A stretch of DNA of 64,000 bases from Luidia sarsii (lineage: Eukaryota > Echinodermata > Asteroidea > Paxillosida > Luidiidae): the NCBI GenBank assembly GCA_949987565.1, contig OX465110.1:7246018-7310017 (forward strand), written 5' to 3'. Positions 60,201-64,000 of the stretch are shown one piece after another. Both the position numbers and the translations under genes were made by a program. Below the pieces are notes generated by a model, which was not told the DNA's origin, did no database searches, and worked only from the letters and a program-made list of their open reading frames with translations. Positions within the stretch are counted from its first letter, which is position 1. Each line of letters begins with the position of its first letter.

Positions 60201-62465
60201 TTCCATCTGTCTGTCTGTCTCTCTCTCTCTCCCTCTCTCTCTCCCCCTCTCCACCCTTTCTGTGTGTCTCTCTCTCTTCCTTTGACTCGATCCACCAGTG
60301 GACTTGCCTCCTGAGGTCGCGGGGTCTTCATGCAGTCTTAAAGTGCTGGCCGTGAATAAAGGAGACTGTCTGGACAACGAGCCTCCACTGTCACCGACGT
60401 CCTCCAATAGTGGCAAGGCGACCGTAGGGGTGCGTTACACGGACACTACCCCTACATCAAGACAGAGTCTATCCCGGAATCTATCTTTCATATCTCCCCC
60501 CAAAACACCATCAGCCTCAGTTGGCTTTCGTGGTGAACTATTCTGAATCTGGTTTGTCGCAGAGTCATGAATTGTCCCCCAAACCCTACACTTCAAACAA
60601 ACAAAGGAAAAACTGACTGGGAACTTTAGAGCTAGGGCTGTAAGGGTTGGTCATTTGGAATCTATGACCAAACCAGAGCTGCGCCTTGTGTCAAAGAGTT
60701 GCTCAGGTGCTGAAAATGTACTTAGCAGTAGAGTTCTTCGTCGATTGACAAGTATCACACACACACACGTGTGCCCAACCATAATAATAGGTGCACTGTT
60801 CCTGAACGACTCTCATCACACATGTGTAGGAATCCTGTAATACAGCAAAAGTGTATTGAGCCAATCCAATGGAAGCTCTTTTACAAACCAATTCACTGCA
60901 CCAGACTCGACTCCTATATAACTTGCATTAGATTGGGGAGAAGTTATCCGGACTCTTTTCCCCTTCCCTCCTGTTGTACTGTATCTGACTGGCTTGTGTC
61001 TTACCAAGATCATGTCAATCCAATAGAAGATCGTTTACACACTGCACCAGACTGGATTCCTATGTAACTTGTATTAGATTGGGGAGAAGTTACCCGGACT
61101 CTTTTCCCCCTCCCTCCTATTGTACTGTATCTGACTGACTTGTGTCTTGCCCATGCTTCAGGCTGTAGATTGTGACGTGTCATTGGATGGGGAGTCAGAC
61201 CAGCAGGAGTGGGCCTTCACTCTCTATGACTTTGATGGCCATCGGAAAGTTACGAGAGAGGTAAGTTGATTTTGTCTATCTTCCAGATTCCCTCCTTTGA
61301 CCAACCTCTGTCATCAGTTTCTTATAACCTCTCTGCCTTCCTTGTTTCTGTTCTCATTCTTCTCATCTGGCTTCTAGGAAAGGTCATGCTCTTTACCCTT
61401 ATGAAGAGTTTGTAATGTTCAGTATGTTGGCGAGACCAAAAACACCCTCAAAAATCCCTTGGTCACTGAAGTAATGCTGTCTGTCTTAGCCGTGAGAAAG
61501 TGTGGATGAAGGGTCTTCGGACTATTCAACCACATGATCTCAACATCCAGGAGGGTAATGACTAACACCATGCAGCTTTCTGATAATCCTTCTTTTGTGT
61601 TCACTCCTCCACACTTCTCTCTTTGATCTTTCCCCCTCTTCTCACTAATCCCTACTCTACTCCTTGCCCTTCCCTTTGATTTCTCCCTACCAGCTTTACT
61701 CTTTGTCCTTTGTTTCTCATCTTTGTCCTATTCACTCTCTTCCCCCTTCCTTAGTGTACATGTATCTGTTTTGTCCTTGTCACTCTGCCTTTGAGCAAGG
61801 TCCTGCTAGGATCAAAACGTAAGGCCCATTAAATTTTAAGATTTGTATTTTGGTAATTTTAGTCAGTAAGCAGTTTGCAACATTTTTGTATATAACTTTT
61901 TGAGATGTTATAAATGTATATTTATAAATTTGGACTGAACCGGGACATGAACCCAAGACCTCTGATCTTGCGTACCAGTGCTCTTACTATCTGAGCTATC
62001 CTGCCCTTAGATGGCGGCCTTCCTCCAACCCGAGGTATCGTGTGTGTTTTTTTTAACCCTTGAAGCGATTCTGTTTGTACAGGATCTATCCAGTCTTCTT
62101 AAGACCATCTCGGAAGCCCTGGCCTCCACCATCACGCTGCCGGCCAGTGGTAGCAAGAAGCTTCGCCTCCGCCTCTCCGTGGGCTCGGAGGACTCCGGTG
62201 ACCCCAAGCCCTTCCCACCGGCCTCCGGCGGCAGCAATACGGCCGAGAACAAGGAGAACAGACCGAGTGCCCCGCCAGCCACCACGCCGGAGGCGCCGGC
62301 GAACGTGGTACCGGCCACACCGGCAGGGTACCAGCTGCACCAGCCGGGCCGGCGGGAGGGCGGTGTGCGGACGCACCGACAGCAGCGGCGGACGCTGTCG
62401 GCCAACCAGGCCGACTACAACTGTCTGGACGGACGGAGCCCTGCCACAAGGAGGCATAGACTAAG
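23994..62465 (+). CDS. nkd: naked cuticle homologue (nkd), spliced, 3' end outside window
   Basis: Nkd proteins are cytoplasmic/membrane-associated antagonists of Wnt signalling that bind Dishevelled through an EF-hand-containing region (EFX). Six exons are phase-compatible: 23994-24021, 27504-27637, 57602-57686, 60299-~60429, 61162-61260 and 62083-62465. Evidence: N-terminal MGKTQSKH, like the myristoylated MGK-x-x-SK start of vertebrate Nkd; an LPPE motif as found shortly before the EF-hand in vertebrate Nkd1/2; CDVSL followed by QEWAFTLYDFD..RKVTRE; then DLSSLL and a basic LRLRLSV, paralleling vertebrate D-x-x-SLL...LRVKLTV. The window stops before the C-terminal His-rich tail. Intron 2 is about 30 kb. 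Members are Wnt-induced feedback genes in several animals; regulation here is not shown by the sequence. Confidence 0.85.
24022..25270 (+). other. nkd intron 1, proximal part
   Basis: T and G homopolymers at 24138-24200, then AT-rich sequence without recognised elements up to the MITE at 25271. Confidence 0.5.
25271..25695. mobile_element. MITE (TTTCCANTGTCC family) in nkd intron 1
   Basis: Imperfect terminal inverted repeats: AGGGATGTTTCCATTGTCC at the left and TATTTGGGACAGTGGAAATG followed by GCCCT at the right, ~425 bp. The interior carries TTGAATCGCGATTCAAATAA-like words and GCATTGTGGGATTAAAAA, both shared (inverted) with 29276-30262 and 31138-31262. Target duplication not clear (TA or TTA). 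Confidence 0.6.
25796..26390. mobile_element. Mini-foldback element with tandem-repeat ends
   Basis: 595 bp. The left end is three copies of GTCAACTCGTACCTTG after CAG. The right end is five or six inverted copies (GGTACAAGTTGACC and variants) ending CCTG. The middle is AT-rich and non-coding. The tandem-unit ends parallel, in miniature, the giant element at the window start. A fragment of the same unit is at 21706-21850. Confidence 0.7.
26391..26624 (+). other. nkd intron 1, distal part, nothing recognised
   Basis: Unique sequence with a G run at 26417-26426. Confidence 0.4.
26625..26745. mobile_element. PLE-derived R1 palindrome, degraded
   Basis: Reversed tail (GGTTGCAAACTGCTTACTGA), then GAGCCTGGTGTTTTGATCC, GAGCAGGACCTTTCTCAAAG and the start of a second half (CACCTTTGAGAAAAG). 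Confidence 0.55.
26746..27503 (+). other. nkd intron 1, 3' part with acceptor
   Basis: Contains three imperfect copies of AAAATAGGGT..GTCGGGAAA near 27060-27210 with C/A/T homopolymers. It ends in a polypyrimidine tract (CTCTCTTCTCTGGCTTCCTT) and the exon 2 acceptor GACCAG. Confidence 0.5.
27504..27637 (+). CDS. nkd: nkd exon 2
   Basis: 134 bp. Enters in phase 1 (completing Gly with exon 1) and leaves in phase 0 at GTGCAG|GTAAGA. It encodes GGYVLSGCINNQFQESEESL, then WHSKVALLGSTDSSEKRMFH and LNPVQ. Flanked by a pyrimidine-rich acceptor and a consensus donor, with GC-rich codon usage unlike the surrounding intron. No known motif; it corresponds in position to the poorly conserved N-terminal region of Nkd proteins. 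The alternative acceptor three bases downstream would drop one residue. Confidence 0.7.
27638..29275 (+). other. nkd intron 2, segment A
   Basis: Mostly unique sequence with early TACATGTACATG words (27706, 27977). A G run at 29050-29069. No exon or gene recognised. Confidence 0.5.
29276..30262. mobile_element. Relative of the TTTCCANTGTCC MITE, split by an inserted element
   Basis: 29276-29422 and 30014-30262 together match the inverted interior of 25271-25695: CTTTTCTAAATAATC before the break, then GCTGAATC..TTTTTAATCCCACAATGCA and CTCAAGGACACATGCACC after it. The element at 29423-30013 interrupts it. Confidence 0.6.
29423..30013. mobile_element. 591 bp TTA-flanked MITE (GTCCGCACTGGACTT family), nested
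   Basis: Terminal inverted repeats AGCCGTGTCCGCACTGGACT and its complement (AGTCCAGTGCGGACGCGGCT) differ at one position. TTA flanks both ends (29420-29422, 30014-30016). The interior has further inverted copies of GGTAAANTNACC-type words. TTA duplications point to the PIF/Harbinger superfamily; no coding sequence. Confidence 0.75.
30263..31137 (+). other. nkd intron 2, segment B
   Basis: Unique sequence with a G run at 30915-30934. Short frames only. Confidence 0.4.
31138..31262. mobile_element. Short MITE (TTTCCANTGTCC family)
   Basis: GAACGTTTCCACTGTCCCAA at the left and TTGCACAGTGGGAACGGTC at the right, about 120 bp, with AATCACGATTCAAATCA inside. A miniature relative of 25271-25695. 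Confidence 0.6.
31263..31686 (+). other. nkd intron 2, segment C
   Basis: Unique sequence with TACATGTAC words; no exon recognised. Confidence 0.4.
31687..31820 (+). repeat. (CT)n microsatellite
   Basis: CT run with CCCCCC and TTTC interruptions; a (GA)n run of about 22 bp follows at 31877-31898. Confidence 0.95.
31821..36997 (+). other. nkd intron 2, segment D, largely unique
   Basis: About 5 kb without placed repeats except a (CT)n run at 33206-33243, homopolymers (33155, 33901, 36379) and many TACATGTAC words (34050, 34972, 35022, 35130). Low repeat content makes it the likeliest stretch for regulatory DNA, but I can show no specific element. No exon recognised. Confidence 0.4.
36998..37531. 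mobile_element. hAT-like DNA element candidate (GGGCAAGT repeats)
   Basis: Left end CAGGGTTCGACGTTAGTGG. The right end GCTAGTGTGGAACCAG is an imperfect inverted copy. The interior has repeated (C)GGGCAAGT / ACTTGCCC words near both ends (37028-37060, 37455-37505). The CAGGGTTCGAC start is typical of many hAT MITEs. The flanks are both CAGTAC-rich, so the 8 bp duplication is not certain. Confidence 0.45.
37532..39234 (+). other. nkd intron 2, segment E
   Basis: Partly unique. 38220-38320 holds a fragment of the TTTCCANTGTCC MITE family (AATCGCAATTCAAA, TAGTGGGAACG). 38460-38830 is repeat-free and contains GTTCAAAGCTAATGGC, whose TTCAAAG matches a TCF-type word. Confidence 0.4.
39235..39542 (-). 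mobile_element. R2 repeat with hammerhead-like motif, copy c
   Basis: On the minus strand: GTTTGCAAGGTGGAAATACC, GTTTGTGGTGACACCATG, a partial inner duplication (GGGCAGTGTGTACGGGGTAC), then CTGATGA (39331-39337), a stem CGGGCAG/CTGCTTG and GAAAC (39305-39309) with GTTGAGTT. The longest copy. Confidence 0.6.
39543..41942 (+). other. nkd intron 2, segment F
   Basis: Unique sequence with several TACATGTAC words, including ACATGTACTGTACATGTA near 40515 and 40715. CTTTGATCT at 41175 matches a TCF consensus word. No exon recognised. Confidence 0.4.
41946..42617 (-). mobile_element. 672 bp PIF/Harbinger-like element, internally deleted
   Basis: Terminal inverted repeats AGCCCTTTTCACACTATGAA and (complement of the right end) AGGCCTTTTCACATTATGAA, 18 of 20 identical, each flanked by TTA (41943-41945 and 42618-42620). 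Subterminal regions hold many AACACGGGT / ACCCGTGTT words in both orientations. The minus strand encodes the start of a Myb/SANT-like protein (next entry). TTA duplications plus a Myb-like gene are hallmarks of PIF/Harbinger. The right part has more ACCCGTGTT copies than the left. Confidence 0.8.
42097..42225 (-). pseudogene. Myb/SANT-like (trihelix) DNA-binding protein, N-terminal remnant
   Basis: Frame starting MGSKTEKMPTWSEEEVAAML and continuing EIWADGAIQTQLD, then running into the element's terminal region and a stop after 42 residues. W-S-x-E-E-V-x-A-x-L-x-I-W-A-x-x-x-I-Q-x-x-L-D is the first helix and turn of a Myb/SANT-like domain of the kind found beside Harbinger-type transposases. 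The rest of the domain and any transposase are deleted. An in-frame upstream extension exists but is made of the subterminal repeats. Confidence 0.65.
42618..45479 (+). other. nkd intron 2, segment G
   Basis: 42745-43085 shares CAATCCTCCAAAATC-type phrases with the giant inverted repeat (2330, 2461). The rest is unique with TACATGTAC clusters (43655-43705, 45235-45300). No exon recognised. Confidence 0.4.
45480..45560 (+). repeat. (GA)n microsatellite
   Basis: GA run with GTGC and ATAG interruptions. Confidence 0.9.
46075..46170. mobile_element. PLE-derived R1 palindrome
   Basis: GCGATCCTAAATGTAGCAGG and ACCCTTCTC mirrored by GAGAAGGGTCCTGCTAGGAT and CGAAATG; the reversed R1 tail is at about 45890-45970. 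Confidence 0.55.
46171..47454 (+). other. nkd intron 2, segment H
   Basis: Unique sequence. A 125-codon minus-strand frame (46224-46601) has no recognisable domain or splice support. G and C runs at 46682 and 46875-47020. Confidence 0.4.
47455..47710. mobile_element. PLE-derived R1 fragment, degraded
   Basis: GGGCCTGACATTTCAATCC, GTGAGGATCAAAACACCAGG and a tail (ATAGTCGGTCAGCAGTTTGC), then a reversed tail AAATGTTTCAAACTGCTTAA. Confidence 0.55.
47711..48202 (+). other. nkd intron 2, segment I
   Basis: Unique sequence with G runs near 48157; no exon recognised. Confidence 0.4.
48203..49005. mobile_element. Nested cluster of GTCCGCACTGGACTT-family MITEs
   Basis: Outer ends AGCCGCGTTCGCACTGGACT at 48203 and AGTCCAGTGCGGACACGGCT ending at 48872 (followed by TTA). 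Within are a second pair of ends (GCCCTGTCCGCACTGGACTT at about 48441, AAGTCCAGTGCGGACAGCCC at about 48510). Beyond are a third pair (CTGTTCGCACTGGACTTAAA at 48924, GTCCAGTGCGAACAGGGCT near 48985-49004). Interior words match 29423-30013. Interpretation as multiple insertions or as inverted duplication is open. Confidence 0.65.
49006..49429 (+). other. nkd intron 2, segment J
   Basis: Unique sequence; no exon recognised. Confidence 0.4.
49430..49660 (+). mobile_element. R2-like fragment with CTGATGA...GAAAC
   Basis: CTGATGA (49440-49446), a weak CAG/CTG stem, GAAAC (49464-49468) and ATTCAATTACTGGCTCTT, then a second partial unit at about 49592-49645 (GGCGAGCACAACACGCATTG, TGAAATGTTGAGTTACTGG). 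More diverged than copies a-c. Confidence 0.4.
49661..53310 (+). other. nkd intron 2, segment K
   Basis: Unique sequence with a dense TACATGTAC/GTACAGTAC cluster (49890-50160), homopolymers and a short GA run. No exon recognised. Confidence 0.4.
53313..53471 (+). other. GC-rich open stretch, orphan exon candidate
   Basis: After TGTGCACAG a frame encodes GTCLALSAVQAWLARLGLFG and AETSPLLHHANSAALRQFQF before AT-rich sequence. Composition differs from the flanks and the peptide looks helical, but no consensus donor follows and the family is not recognised. It could be chance. Confidence 0.2.
54013..54212. other. Assembly gap, 200 N
   Basis: Exactly 200 N, followed by a G run; true length unknown. 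Confidence 0.99.
54334..54465 (+). CDS. Candidate nkd cassette or alternative terminal exon
   Basis: After CTTCTTGACAG, phase 0 reads AGNSRDLRRSESRQEPMEYT, GSGFRDASFFFNHSAFNESR and RQF then TGA. Phase 0 entry matches the exit of nkd exon 2. A weak donor (GAGAGCC|GTAGGC) at 54451 would leave phase 1, matching entry into the exon at 60299, so this could replace exon 3. Alternatively it is a terminal exon of a short isoform, or an exon-like chance frame. A stop lies directly before the acceptor, so the frame opens only through splicing. It sits 70 bp upstream of a PLE fragment. Confidence 0.35.
   Translation, partial: AGNSRDLRRSESRQEPMEYTGSGFRDASFFFNHSAFNESRRQF
54530..54645 (+). mobile_element. 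PLE-derived R1 half hairpin and tail
   Basis: CTGCCTTTGAGAAAGGTCC, CTGCTAGGATCGAAACGTCA, GGCCACTAAATTTTAAGATT, TTTTAGTCAGTAAGCAAC and TTTTTGTATATCAC. A close match to the tail of 61860-61900. Confidence 0.7.
54646..55802 (+). other. nkd intron 2, segment L
   Basis: Unique sequence; frames at 55134-55646 (minus) lack domain support. Confidence 0.4.
55803..56520 (-). pseudogene. Non-LTR retrotransposon reverse transcriptase, C-terminal fragment
   Basis: An uninterrupted minus-strand frame (223 codons from the first ATG at 56474, open upstream to about 56520) encodes the end of a LINE reverse transcriptase. Landmarks: the thumb region GLMLNVKKT and FCFLGTLINQGADCEKEIRR, the LPVVTYGSESWILKKA motif, LLRIPWTARKTNSWVL, then GRLTYFGHIMRAD and the basic KRGRGRPRTRWWDN tail. 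Catalytic RT motifs (the YADD-type region) and any endonuclease are missing, as in 5'-truncated LINE insertions. Clade not assigned. The open frame suggests a fairly recent insertion into nkd intron 2. Confidence 0.85.
56521..57601 (+). other. nkd intron 2, 3' end
   Basis: 56560-56600 has words of the TTTCCANTGTCC MITE family (GATTCAAATCGCTATCC). The rest is unique and ends in a CT-rich tract (57538-57600) forming the exon 3 polypyrimidine tract. Confidence 0.5.
57602..57686 (+). CDS. nkd: nkd exon 3
   Basis: 85 bp after a CT-rich tract and CCCAG. Enters in phase 0, encodes QPSEESHLCQCNGTHAPVGL and AQDRCQFE, and leaves in phase 1 at TTGAAG|GTACAT. The split codon with exon 4 gives FE-VDLPPE, which resembles the LEVALPPEK segment of vertebrate Nkd1 and supports the join. 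An alternative acceptor three bases on would remove Gln. A cysteine-rich patch (C-Q-C...C) has no known function. Confidence 0.65.
57687..60298 (+). other. nkd intron 3
   Basis: Contains T/G homopolymers (58430-58460, 58910-58928). A degraded R1-like trace near 59605-59645 (GGTCAGACATTTTGACCTAG). A (CT)n microsatellite at 60095-60270 directly before the exon 4 acceptor. Confidence 0.5.
60095..60270 (+). repeat. CT-rich microsatellite with 55 bp duplication
   Basis: CT runs with TTTCCAACTCTCCCCTCTCT occurring twice (about 60131 and 60178), i.e. a local tandem duplication; it also supplies the pyrimidine tract for exon 4. Confidence 0.85.
60299..60429 (+). CDS. nkd: nkd exon 4 (LPPE motif); 3' boundary uncertain
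   Basis: Acceptor GATCCACCAG. Entering in phase 1, the split codon gives Val and the frame reads VDLPPEVAGSSCSLKVLAVN then KGDCLDNEPPLSPTSSNSGK and ATVG. The LPPE motif lies shortly before the EF-hand in vertebrate Nkd proteins. Exon 5 needs phase 0, so the donor must fall on a codon boundary. GTAGGG|GTGCGT at 60430 is my choice; ACC|GTAGGG at 60424 or GAG|GTCGCG at 60316 are alternatives. Without splicing the frame runs to a stop at 60546. Confidence 0.55.
60430..61161 (+). other. nkd intron 4
   Basis: Contains a ~110 bp direct duplication: CACTGCACCAGACT..TGGGGAGAAGTTA..GACTCTTTTCCCC at 60895-61000 repeats at 61038-61140. Ends CCATGCTTCAG. Confidence 0.6.
61162..61260 (+). CDS. nkd: nkd exon 5 (EF-hand)
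   Basis: 99 bp, phase 0 to phase 0, donor GAGAG|GTAAGT. Encodes AVDCDVSLDGESDQQEW then AFTLYDFDGHRKVTRE. CDVS and QEWxFTLYDFDxxxKVTRED are the most diagnostic Nkd signature. The EF loop is D-F-D-G-H-R-K-V-T-R-E, with position 12 (Asp) supplied by the first codon of exon 6. Position 5 is His and position 6 is Arg, where vertebrate Nkd has Asn-Gly, so calcium binding is doubtful. Confidence 0.9.
61380..61900 (+). mobile_element. Penelope-like element 3' end with GIY-YIG remnant and R1 hairpin
   Basis: 61408-61470 encodes VCNVQYVGETKNTLKNPL, and after a frameshift 61480-61565 encodes REKVWMKGLRTIQPHDLN and IQEGND before TAA. The QYVGETKN and W-M-K-x-L-x-T-I-x-P-x-x-L-N motifs are those of the GIY-YIG endonuclease domain at the C-terminus of Penelope-like reverse transcriptases. 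Downstream come the family 3' UTR (CACTCCTCCACACTTCTCTC...), CTGCCTTTGAGCAAGGTCC, CTGCTAGGATCAAAACGTAA and the tail to TTGTATATAAC. This copy anchors the R1 family assignment. Inactive (frameshift, no RT). Confidence 0.75.
61932..62006 (-). repeat. tRNA-derived SINE head (Cys-anticodon-like), not a functional tRNA
   Basis: On the minus strand an almost complete cloverleaf can be drawn. Acceptor GGCAGGA/TTCAGTC (one mismatch); D stem GCTC/GAGC with TAGCTCAGATAG (A box); anticodon stem CTGGT/ATCAG with loop ACGCAAG (GCA); T arm TTGGG-TTCATGT-CCCGG containing the B box. Position 33 is C rather than U, and wobble pairs abound, so it is a SINE head or tRNA pseudogene. Confidence 0.6.
62083..62465 (+). 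CDS. nkd: nkd exon 6 (end of EFX and basic linker)
   Basis: 383 bp, phase 0 in, phase 2 out at CTAAG|GTAATA. Begins DLSSLLKTISEALASTITLP and ASGSKKLRLRLSVGSED, matching the post-EF-hand part of vertebrate Nkd (D-x-x-SLL-x-x-I ... K-x-LRVKLTV). A Pro/Ala/Glu-rich linker (KPFPPASGG..ENKENRPSAP) follows, then the basic VRTHRQQRRTLSANQADYNC and LDGRSPATRRHRLR. GC-rich codon usage contrasts with the introns. The His-rich C-terminus must lie in a later exon beyond 64000. Confidence 0.85.
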
Positions 62466-62579
62466 GTAATACTGGGAGGAGAAGTCAGGGCATTATACTC
62501 CCCCCAAACCCCCCCCCCCCAAAAAAAAAAAAAAAAAAAAAAAACCCAAAAACCAAACATCAAACCAGAGCTGGTCCTG
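62466..62579 (+). other. nkd intron 6, start, with poly-C/poly-A
   Basis: A run of C then about 24 A at 62511-62544. Confidence 0.6.
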
Positions 62580-62583
62580 TTAA

Positions 62584-62952
62584 AGCCCCTACACAACATT
62601 GGTAAGATTGAAAAACAGAAATGTTCACAGATTTACATGAAACATACAGTTTGAAGATCTATGGTTATAGTAGAAACCTCTCACTGAAATATTTCTGCAT
62701 AAAATGTTGTAATTTGGGCGAAATGAGTAAAAGAAATAGTTTACGTCTCAACGAGATCTAAACTATTTTTCGGAACAGTACGGCGTTGAATGCTGCATTT
62801 TCGCAAAACAAATGAAGCAGTTTTCACGATATTCTCAAGACTCGGTTGGAGGATTGGGCTGAAATTTTCACAGGTGTGCTGTTTCATGCATATGTTGGAT
62901 CAGACAACGTATGGATGAGATCTTTGACCTCGACCAATGTTGTGTAGGGACT
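62584..62952. mobile_element. 369 bp TTAA-flanked MITE in nkd intron 6
   Basis: Ends AGCCCCTACACAACATTGG and (complement of the right end) AGTCCCTACACAACATTGG, one mismatch, each flanked by TTAA (62580-62583, 62953-62956). TTAA suggests a piggyBac-type mechanism, though the ends do not start with the usual CCY; a TTA-type Harbinger reading is less symmetric. Related to 21864-22190. Confidence 0.7.
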
Positions 62953-62956
62953 TTAA

Positions 62957-64000
62957 GGACCTTTTTGAAAACACTGCTTGATCTTGGGCTGTGGCTCAGG
63001 CTTTGTCTTCATCATCTATCAGCTGAATACACAGCTTGTTGTTTTGTCTTAGACGTTAAAGCTCGGGTCTCTTTTTTCAATGCAGAACAGAACATTGGTT
63101 TCAAAGTAGTAGCCCCAATTTATTCAGCGACCGATGTCGGATCACTGAGCTGGGTGAGGTCGTGTGGCCGATTTGAATAATGTATAGATATAATGTGAAG
63201 TTTTGCGTCCAGGAGAATGTAATCCAATGCCCTGCTCGAAGTAATAAGCACCGAGTGCCCAGTGCTTTGCCCGATGCCTGATGAAAACATATCAGGCATC
63301 TACAGGCCTGAGACAATTTCAATTGTTATCTGGCCTCAGGGCCACTGCTACATAAATTCCAACCCGCCAAACGAGCTTTCTGTTTCAACCTCACCGGGCA
63401 TGCAAACCCAATAGGAGATCCTCTCTTTCATTATGTATGTGCATAACCACTGGATGGTGGCCATTTGTTCTAGTCGATGTTGCTGATTCGAGGAAGAAGA
63501 CAATTATAAGGACTGGGATACATGTTCAGGCCTCGGACGGATCTCTGTGTTTTGGGGTGGGATGATATTCAGTCCTCTCGACGAGAGAAGTAATTACTTC
63601 AGTTCTTTGTGTCAGTAAAGCATTTAAAAGAAAATATGACTCCCATTTTTATATGGTGACGCACCGGCAATGTTTGTTCACAATATAGATGTGCAACGAT
63701 GTACCAGGATGGATCAGTACATACACTAGTTGTACACTCACCCTGTATTGGGCTGTATGTCACCCCTTCAGACTCCTTTAGTTCCACCCAACAGAATGGA
63801 ACTGCACGACCCCTCCAGTGACTGCTATGGCAACTTAATTTTTTTATTTCACGGTATTGCACGGCGCCAGGGCAAAGTTGTTGACATTAGGCCCTCGTCA
63901 TTTTGGCACAAAGCTAAGCCGTTGTAGCATTAGTGAGGCCCTGGTGGTTCTCTATGGGGCACAGGAAGCTGGCAGCGGTCGCATGTTTGTCAACCAAACT
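62957..64000 (+). other. nkd intron 6 continuing to window end
   Basis: Unique sequence without recognised exons. The next nkd exon is not in the window. Confidence 0.4.

Larger units (their letters stand above)
61261..62082 (+). other. nkd intron 5, filled by PLE and SINE sequence
   Basis: About 820 bp, mostly a Penelope-like 3' end (61380-61900) and a tRNA-like SINE head (61932-62006, minus). Ends TCTGTTTGTACAG. Confidence 0.7.

Noticed and set aside
62007..62599. Several long frames antisense or out of phase to nkd exon 6
   Set aside because: GC-rich shadow frames of a real exon.

Overview
This is eukaryotic, intron-rich genomic DNA, most likely from a marine invertebrate deuterostome. 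An echinoderm is favoured, but this is an inference from the gene and repeat content, not a demonstrated identity. The one host gene I can identify with confidence is a plus-strand naked cuticle homologue (nkd, a Dishevelled-binding Wnt antagonist). Its start codon is at 23994 (MGKTQSKH..., a myristoylation-type N-terminus). Phase-compatible exons lie at 27504-27637, 57602-57686, 60299-~60429, 61162-61260 (EF-hand) and 62083-62465. The C-terminal His-rich end lies beyond the window. Intron 2 alone is about 30 kb, so most of 24-64 kb is intron.

The first 10.5 kb is a giant inverted repeat. Two ~5 kb arms face each other across a ~200 bp single-copy spacer flanked by (CT)n and (GA)n. Each arm ends on the outside in a long array of a 19 bp unit (about 68 copies left, about 37 right). 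Inside, each arm carries mirror copies of gene-like exons with consensus splice sites, a Penelope-type hairpin, a tRNA-like B box and a small hairpin element. This architecture recalls foldback transposons such as the TU elements described in sea urchin, but the cargo and size look unusual. An assembly artefact is possible and testable.

From 10.5 to 23 kb there is no confident gene. It holds scattered CAGTTTGACAAA motifs, a GA/CT-rich tract with a 200 N gap, a TATA-containing GC-rich stretch near 13.43 kb, and a dense set of Penelope-like element (PLE) fragments recognised by GIY-YIG endonuclease remnants and a hairpin ending in GATCGAAACGTC. A second family (R2) has a CTGANGA...GAAAC signature resembling a hammerhead ribozyme core.

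The nkd introns contain many small DNA transposons. Notable ones are a 672 bp PIF/Harbinger-like element with TTA target duplications and the start of a Myb/SANT-like protein, a 591 bp TTA-flanked element nested in another MITE, a 369 bp TTAA-flanked element, a 595 bp miniature foldback with tandem-repeat ends, and a hAT-like candidate. There is also a 5'-truncated LINE reverse transcriptase, a tRNA-like SINE head, a second 200 N gap, and a very high density of the palindromic word TACATGTAC. A candidate cassette exon lies at 54334. Most other open frames are repeat- or chance-derived and are not listed.
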